Shown here in pieces: positions 17,373 through 26,013 of a stretch of DNA of 64,000 bases. Source of the stretch: Streptomyces decoyicus. Its GTDB lineage: Bacteria > Actinomycetota > Actinomycetes > Streptomycetales > Streptomycetaceae. How positions within the stretch are numbered: position 1 is the first letter of the stretch; the number at the start of each line of letters is the position of its first letter. A program made the translations under genes and the position numbers. The notes below the pieces were generated by a model. It did not search any database and was not told where the DNA came from. It saw nothing but the letters and a program-made list of their open reading frames with translations. The stretch covers positions 8,122,001 to 8,186,000 of the forward strand of contig NZ_CP082301.1 of NCBI RefSeq assembly GCF_019880305.1, given 5' to 3'.

Positions 17373-18682
17373 GCGTCGGCCGGCCGCGGACGCGGCTGCA
17401 CCTCCCCGCCTGGACGGCGACCCTCTACTGGAAGTTCGCCGTCTTCGTCCTCGTCATGTGCTGCGTCCTCGCCACGGTGGTCGGTGTCCTGGTGCACGTC
17501 CTGGTCGGCAGGCAGACCGAGAGCCAGGCCCGCACCGCGGCCCTGTCCGAGCTGGACTCCGCCGCGGACGCGTACGTCGCCGGGGAACCCCTCGGGCGCA
17601 ACGCCGCGGTGAACCCCGCGGACCTCCCCGCCTCGCTCCGCTCCATGGCACTACGGGGCGAGCGCGGCACACAGCTCGCCGACCACAAGGGCCGTCCGGC
17701 GATGTGGGCCGTCGCCCCCGCCGACGGCAAGGCGCTGGCCGTCCACATCGACTACACCCAGCGAGACGCCGCGATCCGCGGGCTGGACCGGTCCATCGTC
17801 GGCTCCTCGGCCTTTGCGATCGGCCTCACCCTCGTCGTCGGGCTGTTCGCCGTCTCCCGTATTACCCGTCGGTTGCAGCACACCGCCCAGGTGGCCCGCA
17901 GAATCAGCACCGGTGATCTCGACGCCCGGGTGGACGATCCCCGTGTCCTGCGACCCGCATATGCCCAGGACGAGGCCGCCGCGGTGGCGGCCGCACTCGA
18001 CGCGATGGCCGCCACACTGCAGAGCAAGCTGCACAGCGAGCAGCGTTTCACCGCCGATGTGGCCCATGAGCTGCGCACCCCGCTCACCGGGCTGCACGTG
18101 GCGGCAGAGCTGCTGCCGCCCGGCCGCCCGACCGAGATGGTGCAGGACCGCATCCGGACCATGAGCCGGCTGACCGAGGATCTGCTGGAGATCTCCCGCC
18201 TCGATGCGGAAGTGGAGCAGGCAGACATCGAGGTGCACCAACTGGGACCGCTGGCCGAGCGTGCGGTGCTGGCCACCGGGCTGGAGGCCGAGGTCCGCAT
18301 CACACGGGACGCCCGGGTGGAGACCGACCAGCGCCGGCTCCAGCGCGTGCTGGGGAACCTCGTCTCCAACGCCCACCGGCACGGCCGGCCGTCGGTGGTC
18401 CTGACCGTCGACGGCCCCGTCATCACCGTGCGGGACCACGGGGACGGCTACCCCGGCCAGCTTCTCGACCACGGCCCCCAGCGCTTCCGCAGCCAGTCCG
18501 GCAGCGGCCGCAAGACCGGCCACGGTCTCGGGCTGACCATCGCCGTGGGACAGGCCCGTGTCCTCGGTGCCACGCTGCGGTTCTCGAACGCGCCGGACGG
18601 CGGAGCCGTCGCGGAACTCGTCCTCTCGCCGCCGGGCCCCGGGCCGCGGCTCCCCCAGCCTGCGGGGGACGGCGATGCCTGA
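17369..18682 (+). CDS. HAMP-domain sensor histidine kinase without an adjacent response regulator
   Basis: The 437-residue protein has a first membrane segment at about 22-46, an outside loop to about 145, a second segment (about 146-165), a HAMP linker (165-220), HisKA with the phospho-acceptor in TADVAHELRTPLTGL (His233), an N-box NLVSNAHRHG and a G-box GHGLGLTIAVGQAR. GTG at 17369 sits in the stop of the lipoprotein gene (GTGA overlap), so both are co-translated. No response regulator is adjacent. The TGA stop shares its last base with a MITE-like repeat, so the 3' end may have been altered by insertion. Confidence 0.88.
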   Translation: MSVGRPRTRLHLPAWTATLYWKFAVFVLVMCCVLATVVGVLVHVLVGRQTESQARTAALSELDSAADAYVAGEPLGRNAAVNPADLPASLRSMALRGERGTQLADHKGRPAMWAVAPADGKALAVHIDYTQRDAAIRGLDRSIVGSSAFAIGLTLVVGLFAVSRITRRLQHTAQVARRISTGDLDARVDDPRVLRPAYAQDEAAAVAAALDAMAATLQSKLHSEQRFTADVAHELRTPLTGLHVAAELLPPGRPTEMVQDRIRTMSRLTEDLLEISRLDAEVEQADIEVHQLGPLAERAVLATGLEAEVRITRDARVETDQRRLQRVLGNLVSNAHRHGRPSVVLTVDGPVITVRDHGDGYPGQLLDHGPQRFRSQSGSGRKTGHGLGLTIAVGQARVLGATLRFSNAPDGGAVAELVLSPPGPGPRLPQPAGDGDA

Positions 18683-18843
18683 GGGCTGTCCCGTAATCCC
18701 TGGCGGGCGCACGACGACAGCTACGGCACCTCGCCGCGTTGTCGGAACATCCGGATACACCCAGTATCCGGACGTCCCTCCGCCTTGCGATGCACCGCAT
18801 CTGACGCCGTGCGCTGATCCACCAGGGATTACGGGACAGCCCT
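18682..18843. mobile_element. 162-bp MITE-like palindromic element
   Basis: The element has perfect 22-bp terminal inverted repeats: the left end (18682-18703) starts AGGGCTGTCCCGTAATCC and the right end (18822-18843) finishes GATTACGGGACAGCCCT. The interior continues as an imperfect palindrome and contains an inner CATCCGGATAC/GTATCCGGACG pair near the centre. It has no coding capacity. Size, perfect ends and lack of genes fit a non-autonomous miniature transposable element. A target duplication is not evident in the flanks. I recall similar sequences in other Streptomyces genomes but could not check. Confidence 0.75.
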
Positions 18844-19009
18844 TAGAAAACGGCGTCATTCGCCCGCTCGGCCCGGGTGCCCGTGGCGCACGGGCGCGGT
18901 CGGCCGTCGGAGTGTCCACGCCTGAGCGACAAGCGCAGAATGAAGAGAGCCGCCCTGCCGTCCGGCGGGCGGACCGGCCACTTTGCGCGGCGGGTGGAAG
19001 GGAAAGCCG

Positions 19010-21076
19010 GTGCCATCAGATCGGCCGAGCGACGAGAAGGCCCGTGGTCCGCTCTGGTCCGAGCCCGGATCACTGCTGGAACATGTGGCCGTCGCCGTGT
19101 TCGGCATCGATGACGCCAACCGGATCTGCTACTGGGGCCCTGGCGCCCAGGAACTCTTCGGCTACCACGCCGCGCAGGCGCTGGCGAAGCCCGGCGCCCT
19201 CCTCCTGCCGGGACCGCCGGGGGGAGGCCCCGACGCATGCACCCGCATGGCAGAGCGGGGCCGGACCCTGGGGTACTGGCGTGGCCGTCTGCACGCCACG
19301 CATCAGGACGGCACGGTCTTCGACTGCGGGTTCCGTGTCTTCCCGGTGACCGGCGTCGCCGGACGTTCGGTGGTCATGGCCCTGGCGAGCCGTGGCGACG
19401 AGCTGGACCGGGTGAAGACCAACCTCGCCTTCCTCGACTCCCTCTTCGAGACCTGCCCCATAGGCCTGGCCATGTTCGACGAGGAGCTGCGTTACCTCCA
19501 CCTCAATCAGGCGCTCGCCGATATGAACGGGCTCCCCATCGAGGAGCACCTCGGGCGGCGCCTCGCCGAGATCATGATCACCTCGGACGGCGGTGAGTAC
19601 GAGCGCATGCTGCGTGCAGTCGTCGCGGAGGGCAGGCCGGTGGCGGGGGTGCGGGTGGGGATGCGCACCCGGGGCCACCCGGACCGGGACAGGGTTTTGT
19701 CGGTGAGCTTCTTCCCGCTCACCCAGGCCGTGGGCACGCGCCAGGGAGTGGGCGGTCTGCTGGTGGACGTGACCGACCGGGAGCAGGCCATCGTGGAGGC
19801 AACCGCCACCCGTCAGCGGCTGGCGCTGCTGGACCGGGCGTCCGCCCGGATCGGCACCACCTTGGATGTGAAGGTCACGGCCCAGGAGCTGGTCGAAGCC
19901 GCGGTTCCGGACTTCGCCGACGCAGCCGTCGTGGAACTCGTGGAGTGGATGGACGAGAGCACGGCGTTCGACCCGGCCCTGCCGGTGAACACCCGCCGAA
20001 TCGCCTCCGGCACCGTCCTGCCCCCTCCCGCGACGGAGGTGGTGAGCGGGCTGGAAACCGTGCACTACGCGCCGGGCTCCGCCATCCACCGGATGCTGCG
20101 GACCGGCCGCCCGATCTGCGTACCGGTGAACCAGGAGTTCATGGTCGGGACCGTGCTCAACGACGCGCGCGCCCGGTTGCTGGCCGACAGCGGCCTGGAC
20201 TGCCTCCTCCTCGCCCCGCTCATCGCCCGGGGCACGGTTCAGGGCATCGCCGTATTCGGCCGTTCCGCTGCCAGACCGACCTTCACGGAGGAGGACCTCA
20301 GCCTGGCCGGCGAGCTCGCTTCCCGGGCGGCGCTGTGCCTGGACAACGCGCGGCTGTACAGCCGGGAGAGAAACATCGCGCTCACGCTCCAACGGGCCCT
20401 GCTCCCCAGCTCTCTGGTGACCGGCCCGTACATGGACATCGCGCACCGCTACCTCCCCGGCAGCCGCGTCACCGAGGTCGGCGGCGACTGGTACGACGTG
20501 ATCCCGCTGCCCGGCCACCGAGTTGCCGTGGTCGTCGGTGACGTGATGGGGCACGGTGTGTCGGCCGCCGCGGCCATGGGCAGGCTGCGGATCGCTGCCA
20601 AGGCGCTGGCCCGGCACGACCAGGAACCGGACGAGCTGCTCACCGAACTCGACCAGTGCGCCGACGAGGCCGGCATCGAACTCGCCACCTGCCTCTACAT
20701 CCGCTACGACCCCACCACCGGCCGCACCCGGATCGCCAGCGCCGGCCACCCTCCGCCCCTCGTCCTCCGCCCGGACGGCCGGACCCAGCTCATCGACGAA
20801 GTGCTGGGGGTCCCGCTCGGCGTCGGTGGCTGTCCCTTCCGAACGACGGAGATCGAGCTGCCCGACGCCGCCACCCTCGTCCTGTATACCGACGGTCTCA
20901 TCGAGGCACGGGGCCACGACATCGACGAGGGGCTGAACGCACTCCGTACGGAACTGGGCCGGCCGGTGGACTCCTTGGAGGCCATGGCAGACGGCATCCT
21001 CGCGCGCCTCGTACCGCGCTCCCCGAGCGACGACACGGTCCTGCTGCTCGCCCGGGTGCACCGTATGCAGCGGTGA
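19010..21076 (+). CDS. PAS-PAS-GAF PP2C-type (SpoIIE) serine/threonine phosphatase
   Basis: The 688-residue protein has two PAS modules (about 20-115, AVFGIDDANRICYWGPGAQELFGY; about 120-240, GLAMFDEELRYLHLNQALADMNG), a GAF domain (about 255-425) and a PPM/SpoIIE phosphatase domain (about 440-680). The metal-binding motifs GGDWYDVI, VGDVMGHG, LYTDGLIEAR and SDDTVLLL are intact. Such proteins dephosphorylate STAS anti-anti-sigma factors in partner-switching systems, and a STAS protein is encoded 4.5 kb away. GTG at 19010 follows AAGGGAAA. It lies just after the MITE-like element. Confidence 0.88.
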   Translation: MPSDRPSDEKARGPLWSEPGSLLEHVAVAVFGIDDANRICYWGPGAQELFGYHAAQALAKPGALLLPGPPGGGPDACTRMAERGRTLGYWRGRLHATHQDGTVFDCGFRVFPVTGVAGRSVVMALASRGDELDRVKTNLAFLDSLFETCPIGLAMFDEELRYLHLNQALADMNGLPIEEHLGRRLAEIMITSDGGEYERMLRAVVAEGRPVAGVRVGMRTRGHPDRDRVLSVSFFPLTQAVGTRQGVGGLLVDVTDREQAIVEATATRQRLALLDRASARIGTTLDVKVTAQELVEAAVPDFADAAVVELVEWMDESTAFDPALPVNTRRIASGTVLPPPATEVVSGLETVHYAPGSAIHRMLRTGRPICVPVNQEFMVGTVLNDARARLLADSGLDCLLLAPLIARGTVQGIAVFGRSAARPTFTEEDLSLAGELASRAALCLDNARLYSRERNIALTLQRALLPSSLVTGPYMDIAHRYLPGSRVTEVGGDWYDVIPLPGHRVAVVVGDVMGHGVSAAAAMGRLRIAAKALARHDQEPDELLTELDQCADEAGIELATCLYIRYDPTTGRTRIASAGHPPPLVLRPDGRTQLIDEVLGVPLGVGGCPFRTTEIELPDAATLVLYTDGLIEARGHDIDEGLNALRTELGRPVDSLEAMADGILARLVPRSPSDDTVLLLARVHRMQR

Positions 21077-21239
21077 CGGCGCGCGGCGACAGCAAGCCGG
21101 AACCGGCCAGATCCCGGACCACCCACGCGACTCCTGACAGCCCACGCTGACCTCGCCGGTGCTCGTGCGGCAGGCCCCGGCGCCGGCTGCTGTCCGCCCC
21201 GGCGCCTACTGCCGCCCGCCCCGCGCTCCGCGTCGAGGG

Positions 21240-21884
21240 TCAGTCCGCGCGGCCGGTGGCCGCCACCGTCACGCCCAGACCGATCATGGCGAAGCCACCC
21301 GCACCGCCGATCATCGACAGACGGCGTTCGGAACGCGCGAACCAGTGGCGGGCCGCCGAGGCCGTCAGCCCCCATACCGTGTCCGTGATCAGGCCGATGC
21401 AGATCGGGACCAGGCCCAGAGTGAGCATCTGCGCGGGCAACCCGCCTGCCGCATGATCCACGAACTGGGGAAGTACGGCGGCGAAGAACACGATGCCTTT
21501 GGGGTTGGTGACGCCGACCAGGATGCCGTCGGCGATCGTCCGCAGATCGCCGCGGGCAAGCTGTCCGGACTTGTCCACGGCGCCCATCTTCATGTCCTTG
21601 CGGTGCCGGAACGCTTGGACTCCGAGGAAGACAAGGTAGGCCGCGCCGGCCAGTTTCACGGCGAGAAAGACCGCGACGGACTGTTCGACCAATGACCCGA
21701 GACCGAGCGCCACGGCGGCCACCAGCAGATAGGAGCCCAGCACATTGCCCAGGACCGTCGCCAGTGCTGTGCGGCGGCCGTGCGCCAGAGCCCGGCCGAT
21801 CACGAACAGCACACTTGGCCCCGGAATCACGATCACCAGCAACGACATCGCCGCAAACGCAAGCAGCCGGTCGGTCGACACCAT
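21240..21884 (-). CDS. LysE-family amino-acid exporter
   Basis: The 214-residue membrane protein has six hydrophobic segments and the RhtB/LysE signatures VIVIPGPSVLFVIGRAL at the first segment and GILVGVTNPKGIVFFAAVLPQF in the middle. It would export amino acids or derivatives across the membrane. ATG at 21884 follows GAGGTGAGAG; an upstream in-frame ATG adds a polar stretch without a ribosome binding site. It is upstream of the chitinase in the same direction but ends before a strong terminator-type hairpin. Confidence 0.85.
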   Translation of the reverse strand: MVSTDRLLAFAAMSLLVIVIPGPSVLFVIGRALAHGRRTALATVLGNVLGSYLLVAAVALGLGSLVEQSVAVFLAVKLAGAAYLVFLGVQAFRHRKDMKMGAVDKSGQLARGDLRTIADGILVGVTNPKGIVFFAAVLPQFVDHAAGGLPAQMLTLGLVPICIGLITDTVWGLTASAARHWFARSERRLSMIGGAGGFAMIGLGVTVAATGRAD

Positions 21885-21958
21885 GTCTCTCACCTCGGCG
21901 ACCATTGAATCAGCTGAAACTCGATTCCCCACCTTCTCGTCCGTCGACCGTCCAGGGA

Positions 21959-21997
21959 GGAGGGGAGGAGCGGCCGGGCGGGACGCTCCTCCCCTCC
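21959..21997 (-). terminator. Hairpin terminator after the chitinase gene
   Basis: A 14-bp stem (GGAGGGGAGGAGCG with CGCTCCTCCCCTCC, loop 11 nt) starts four bases past the chitinase stop on the minus strand. Confidence 0.7.
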
Positions 21998-22001
21998 GGG
22001 G

Positions 22002-23228
22002 TCAGCAGGCGCCCAGGTCCTGCCAGACTCCCGAGCCGCCGGTGGAGGGCGTCTCGCCCTGCGTCCACCACTTGGCCTTCCAGGTGCGGCCGTTGTACGA
22101 GACCGTGTCGCCGCCCCCGTAGACGGTGCCGGTGTCGTAGGCGGCCGCGGTGCAGCCGCCGTTGCCGGGCGGGGTGGTGGGTGGCGGTGTGGTGGGCGGA
22201 GTGGCCCCGGCGAACTTCACCGAGTACTTGGTGAAGTCGTACGCGCCCTGGGGCACGCTGCTACAGGTTCCGGAGGTCCTGCCGTTGTTGTCCGGCGGGG
22301 AGCACTGGCGGTCCCGGTTGACGGACCAGTTCGTGAAGCGTGCCATGTGGTGGGCGGTCGCGAAGTCCAGCACCGTCTGGAAGTCCGCCTGGGTGAAGTA
22401 TTCGCCGGTGTCGCTGCGGCCGTTCATCTGCGAGATGCCCTCGTGGGCGTAGGCGGTGGCTTCGTCCCAGCCGAAGGTGGCGCGCAGGACGGCGTTGAAG
22501 TTGGTCAGGGCGGCCGTCTGTGCGGCAGCACCGTTGAAGCCACCGTCGAACGGCATGATGGAGAAGTTGTCCGGGGTGAAGGACTGGGACTTGGCCTCGT
22601 TGAGCATCTGCTTGCCGAACCAACCGGTGCCGTCGGCGGTTCCGGCCGTGGTGATGGAGAGGTAGATGCCGGGGTTCTTCTGCTGGAGGATCTTGGCGGC
22701 CCCGATTTCGTTGTGGATGGCGGCGGCGTTCTCGTACTCCGGCTCCTCCAGGTCGAAGTCGAGCGCCTTGAGACCGTACTTGTCGACGACCTGCTGGTAT
22801 GCGGCAGCGGTTGCCTCGGGGGTGCCGCAACTCTGGCCGAGCTTGGTGCCGCCGTATCCGCCGATGGAGGCCGAGACGTCTCCGCCCTTGGCGCGGATCG
22901 CGGATATCGCGCCGGCCACCGCGGTGTCCGAACCCACCGGGCTGGTCCCGCCCCAAGTCGGCGTACAGCCACCGCCGTTCGGCGCCAGGACGAAGGCGAG
23001 CTGGAACGCCTTGAGGCCGGTGGCGTCCATCACCGCTCCGGCATCCGGCGGGTCGTTGTCGAGCGGCATGAGGTAGGGCGCCGCGGCGTACCAGTTGCTG
23101 CCCACGGCGTGTGGTGCCGCGGTGGCATCGGGGCGGTGGCCGGCGGCGATAGCCGCGCCGGCCGCCGAGAGTGCGAGGCAGGCCGCTGAGACGACGGCGG
23201 CGACAGTTCTGACGTGACGAGGCGGCAC
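22002..23228 (-). CDS. Secreted GH18 chitinase with C-terminal chitin-binding domain
   Basis: The 408-residue protein has a signal peptide (about 1-33), a GH18 domain (about 40-340) with SIGGYGG and the catalytic segment LKALDFDLEEPE, in which Asp-Phe-Asp-Leu-Glu supplies the general acid, and a Pro/Thr linker (ATPPTTPPPTTPPGNGG). It ends in a short CBM5/12-type domain with YNGRTWKAKWWTQGETP. It would cleave chitin outside the cell. GTG at 23228 follows GGGAGG; the open frame extends 35 codons further but past the signal peptide. A DasR-like site just upstream suggests control by N-acetylglucosamine. Confidence 0.92.
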   Translation of the reverse strand: MPPRHVRTVAAVVSAACLALSAAGAAIAAGHRPDATAAPHAVGSNWYAAAPYLMPLDNDPPDAGAVMDATGLKAFQLAFVLAPNGGGCTPTWGGTSPVGSDTAVAGAISAIRAKGGDVSASIGGYGGTKLGQSCGTPEATAAAYQQVVDKYGLKALDFDLEEPEYENAAAIHNEIGAAKILQQKNPGIYLSITTAGTADGTGWFGKQMLNEAKSQSFTPDNFSIMPFDGGFNGAAAQTAALTNFNAVLRATFGWDEATAYAHEGISQMNGRSDTGEYFTQADFQTVLDFATAHHMARFTNWSVNRDRQCSPPDNNGRTSGTCSSVPQGAYDFTKYSVKFAGATPPTTPPPTTPPGNGGCTAAAYDTGTVYGGGDTVSYNGRTWKAKWWTQGETPSTGGSGVWQDLGAC

Positions 23229-23250
23229 ATGCCCTCCCGCGAAGCGTATT

Positions 23251-23262
23251 TGGTTCAGACCA
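23251..23262. promoter_or_regulatory. Candidate DasR-responsive element
   Basis: TGGTTCAGACCA lies 22 bp before the chitinase start. It matches the Streptomyces DasR box core TGGTCTAGACCA at 10 of 12 positions, and both arms are intact (TGGT...ACCA, extended to TTGGT...ACCAA). DasR represses chitinase genes until N-acetylglucosamine-derived phosphates release it. Binding here is inferred. Confidence 0.6.
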
Positions 23263-23596
23263 ATTGCCCGCCAGGGTGAATCGCTCGCCATGGGCGCGTC
23301 AAGGCTTTGGGCTGAACCGGCGCGGAAAGCCAACTCGCTCCACTTGAGGGGGTGTTGGGGTCGGCTTCCCCGCCGCCGGGTCGGCCGCGGTCGTCGTCCC
23401 CGCGGCCTTCGGCGTGATCGGCTGTATGCGGAGGTTGCCCGTCGGGTGCGCTCGGTCCGCGTTCGCCGTGGCCGACGTGTCCGCTCCGTCTCGCAGGGGA
23501 GGGCTGCTCGGTCACTGGAGGTGCGGCCGGGCTGCCGGAGGGCTTACCGGGCCGCTGCTGCCCTATCGGGCCGTCGGCGCCCGGGGCCGCCGGCGG
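23263..23596. other. Intergenic region between chitinase promoter and DUF6480 gene
   Basis: About 330 bp. Several frames are open because of high GC, including an 86-codon GTG frame on the minus strand, but none has a ribosome binding site together with good codon bias. I see no gene here. Confidence 0.35.
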
Positions 23597-23824
23597 TCAC
23601 AGCGCCACGATCACGGCGTATGCGATGAAGAACGCGGCGCAGAGCACGACGACGATGCCGAGGATGACGACCGGGCCCGTGGCCCAGCCCCGTGTCTGCT
23701 TGTCGCGGGGGCCGGTCTCCGCCCCCGTGCTGCCCTCGCCGGGCGGCGTTTCCTCGGGCGGTACGCCACCCGGGGGCACGTCGGGGGTGCGGTGCGGGTC
23801 CGGGTCGGAATATTGAGCGCTCAT
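23597..23824 (-). CDS. DUF6480-family small membrane protein
   Basis: The 75-residue protein has a Pro/Gly-rich acidic N-terminal half (DPDPHRTPDVPPGGVPPEETPP) and one C-terminal hydrophobic segment (VVILGIVVVLCAAFFIAYAV), the typical plan of the DUF6480 proteins of Streptomyces. It is a single-pass membrane protein of unknown role. The ribosome binding site is weak. Confidence 0.75.
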   Translation of the reverse strand: MSAQYSDPDPHRTPDVPPGGVPPEETPPGEGSTGAETGPRDKQTRGWATGPVVILGIVVVLCAAFFIAYAVIVAL

Positions 23825-23881
23825 ACCGACAGTTTGCCCGATTTCGACCGAATTGGTTGCTCCGACCCGTCGCCTCGCCGG

Positions 23882-24073
23882 TCAGCGGTCGGCGATGTCC
23901 TCGCGGAGGCCGTCGGAGAACTCCCACCACGACAGGGGGAGCCAGTCCCCGTGCACAAATGCATCGACAGTGGCGCCGCGACCGCGGACGGTAACCGTCG
24001 TTCCGGGCGGGTACGAGGTGCCGGACAGGCCGAGCACGGGGACGAGCAAGGTCCCGAGCCGCTGAGCTGCCAT
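23882..24073 (-). CDS. Small hypothetical protein (63 aa)
   Basis: It begins MAAQRLGTLLVPVLGLSG and contains YPPGTTVTVRGRG and GDWLPLSWWEFSDGL. The middle looks like a small beta-barrel (SH3/KOW-like) with a tryptophan-rich end, but I do not recognise the family. A good ribosome binding site (AGGAAGGG, 7 nt) precedes ATG at 24073. It is upstream of the DUF6480 gene by 57 bp and may share its transcript. Confidence 0.6.
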   Translation of the reverse strand: MAAQRLGTLLVPVLGLSGTSYPPGTTVTVRGRGATVDAFVHGDWLPLSWWEFSDGLREDIADR

Positions 24074-24242
24074 GTGTCGCCCTTCCTCTCGTTTCTCGGT
24101 GCGACATTGCGATACCCGTAGTGGATATGCGCTCTCACATTACCGGCTTGCCCCGCCCGGTAGACCGGAGAATCATGAGTGATAGGTCACGTTAAAAGTG
24201 GAGAAATGCGCGTGCTCTTCGCCGAGCGGGAGGTGGCAGCAC

Positions 24243-25376
24243 ATGAAAGGCGTCGTCTACAAAGGGCCGTTCACCGTGGCGGTCGAGAATGTCGAGAGGC
24301 CCAGCATCCAGCACCCCAACGAGGTGATCGTAAGAGTCACCTCCACGGCGATCTGTGGCTCGGACCTGCATATGTACGAGGGGCGTACGGCGGCCGAGCC
24401 GGGCATCGTGTTCGGTCACGAGAACATGGGAATCATCGAGCAAATCGGCCAGGGCGTCACCTCCCTCAAGGAGGGCGACCGTGTGGTCATGCCCTTCAAT
24501 GTCGCCTGTGGGTTCTGCATGAATTGCGTCGAGGGATTCACCGGATTCTGCCTGACCGTCAATCCGGGATTTGCGGGCGGCGCTTACGGCTATGTCGCCA
24601 TGGGGCCCTGGGAGGGCGGCCAGGCGGAATACCTTCGCGTTCCCTACGCCGACTTCAACTGCCTGAAGCTGCCGCCGGGAAACGAGCACGAGACCGACTT
24701 CATCCTGCTCGCCGACATCTTCCCCACCGGCTACCACGGCTGTGAACTCGCCCAGGTACGCCCGGGCGAGAGCGTCGCGGTGTACGGCGGCGGGCCGGTC
24801 GGGCTCATGGCCGCCTACTCGGCCCTCCTGCGCGGAGCGTGCAAGGTCTTCGTCGTGGACCGGGTTCCCGAGCGGTTGGAGAAGGCCCGGGAGATCGGCG
24901 CGGTTCCGGTCAACTTCTCCGAGGGCGACCCGGTGAAGCAGATCAAGGACCAGACGAAAGGCATCGGCACGGACAAGGGCGTGGACGCCGTCGGCTATCA
25001 GGCGATGGCGCACGGCGAAACCCGCGAGGAACCGGCGACCGTCCTGAACTCGCTGGTCGACACGGTCCGGGCCACCGGTGCCCTCGGCATACCGGGCCTG
25101 TACGTTCCGGCCGACCCGGGAGGCCCTGACGAGCAGGCCAAGCGGGGCATGCTCCTCGTATCGATCGGCAAGCTCTTCGAGAAGGGGCTGCGGATGGGGA
25201 CGGGGCAGTGCAACGTGAAGCGCTACAACCGGCACCTGCGCGACATGATCATCGAGGGCCGGGCGAAGCCGAGCTTCGTCGTCTCGCACGAACTCCCGCT
25301 GGACCAGGCCCCCGCGGCATACGACAAGTTCGACAAGCGCATCGAGGGCTACACGAAGGTCGTCCTGCATCCGTAG
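24243..25376 (+). CDS. Zinc-dependent alcohol dehydrogenase, glutathione-independent formaldehyde dehydrogenase type
   Basis: The 377-residue protein has the catalytic zinc site in TAICGSDLHMYEGR and GHENMGIIEQIG, the insertion VACGFCMNCVEGFTGFC and the NAD motif VYGGGPVGLMAAYSAL. The lengthened segment with YGYVAMGPWEGGQAEYLRVP is characteristic of FdhA-type dismutating enzymes that keep NAD bound. It would oxidise formaldehyde or a related aldehyde. ATG at 24243 follows GGGAGG. It is followed by a strong terminator, so it is monocistronic. A related enzyme lies at 46.6-47.8 kb. Confidence 0.88.
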   Translation: MKGVVYKGPFTVAVENVERPSIQHPNEVIVRVTSTAICGSDLHMYEGRTAAEPGIVFGHENMGIIEQIGQGVTSLKEGDRVVMPFNVACGFCMNCVEGFTGFCLTVNPGFAGGAYGYVAMGPWEGGQAEYLRVPYADFNCLKLPPGNEHETDFILLADIFPTGYHGCELAQVRPGESVAVYGGGPVGLMAAYSALLRGACKVFVVDRVPERLEKAREIGAVPVNFSEGDPVKQIKDQTKGIGTDKGVDAVGYQAMAHGETREEPATVLNSLVDTVRATGALGIPGLYVPADPGGPDEQAKRGMLLVSIGKLFEKGLRMGTGQCNVKRYNRHLRDMIIEGRAKPSFVVSHELPLDQAPAAYDKFDKRIEGYTKVVLHP

Positions 25377-25410
25377 ACCTGGCGGCCGCGCCGCTTCGAC
25401 GCGCGGCTGC

Positions 25411-25442
25411 GACGGGCCGGTCCCTGCCAGGACCGGCCCGTC
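25411..25442 (+). terminator. Intrinsic terminator of the formaldehyde dehydrogenase-like gene
   Basis: A perfect 13-bp stem, GACGGGCCGGTCC with GGACCGGCCCGTC around CTGCCA, lies 34 bp past the stop codon. Confidence 0.8.
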
Positions 25443-25450
25443 ATGCTGAT

Positions 25451-25480
25451 CCACTGCCACTGCCACTGCCACTGCCACTG
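25451..25480 (+). repeat. Hexanucleotide tandem repeat (CCACTG)5
   Basis: Five exact CCACTG units in a row, followed by degenerate copies (TCCCTG, CCATGC), lie just behind the terminator in non-coding DNA. Such a repeat could vary in copy number by slippage. Confidence 0.85.
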
Positions 25481-25543
25481 TCCCTGCCATGCCCGCCCTC
25501 GTGGGCAGATGTGGGACCCGGACCCGGCACCCAGGCCGGCTCT

Positions 25544-25568
25544 GTCTGAACCCATGACGACGGGGTAC
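25544..25568 (+). promoter_or_regulatory. Candidate SigB-type stress promoter before the STAS gene
   Basis: GTCT, 15 bases, then GGGTAC fits the Streptomyces SigB-group consensus GNNT-N14-16-GGGTAY and ends 35 bp before the start codon. General-stress promoters commonly drive anti-sigma antagonists. The motif is short, so this is tentative. Confidence 0.4.
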
Positions 25569-25602
25569 GCGAGCTCCACTGGTCCACAGAAAGGCGGAGG
25601 TC

Positions 25603-26013
25603 GTGTCCGAGCCGAACGAGTTGAACGTCGAAGTGAACGTCACCGAGCCGGAGGTGGCGGTGGTGACCGTCTCGGGGGATCTGGACGGCGAGACCGGGAC
25701 CTCCCTGCACCACCATCTGGCCAACCAGATCGTGCACGGCAGGCGGTATCTCGTGCTGGACCTGCGAGCCGTGCCGTTCATGGACTCCTCGGGGCTGAAC
25801 ATCATCATCCGCGCGTCCAACGAGACCAAGCGTCTCGACGGGAGCCTGCACCTCGCGGCGGTGTCCGATGTCGTGCTGCGGCTGCTCGACCTGACCGGGA
25901 TCAGCGTGACCACCCCGGTCCACGCGAGCCCCGAGGACGCTCTCGCCGAGATCGCGTCACGGCAGGCGGCCGAGCCCGAGCCGGCGGAAGGCTTCCACCC
26001 CGCGCAGCGCTGA
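25603..26013 (+). CDS. Anti-sigma factor antagonist (STAS domain)
   Basis: The 136-residue protein is a single STAS domain (about 8-110). The conserved phospho-acceptor region reads VPFMDSSGLNIIIRAS, where the first Ser after Asp is the regulatory phosphorylation site. These proteins bind anti-sigma kinases and free sigma factors when dephosphorylated by PP2C enzymes such as the one at 19.0-21.1 kb. GTG at 25603 follows GGAGG. A C-terminal acidic tail (about 20 residues) is extra. Confidence 0.9.
   Translation: MSEPNELNVEVNVTEPEVAVVTVSGDLDGETGTSLHHHLANQIVHGRRYLVLDLRAVPFMDSSGLNIIIRASNETKRLDGSLHLAAVSDVVLRLLDLTGISVTTPVHASPEDALAEIASRQAAEPEPAEGFHPAQR

Noticed and set aside
23255-23515. 86-codon GTG frame next to the chitinase promoter
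   Set aside because: No ribosome binding site, skewed composition and it covers the gene's upstream region.
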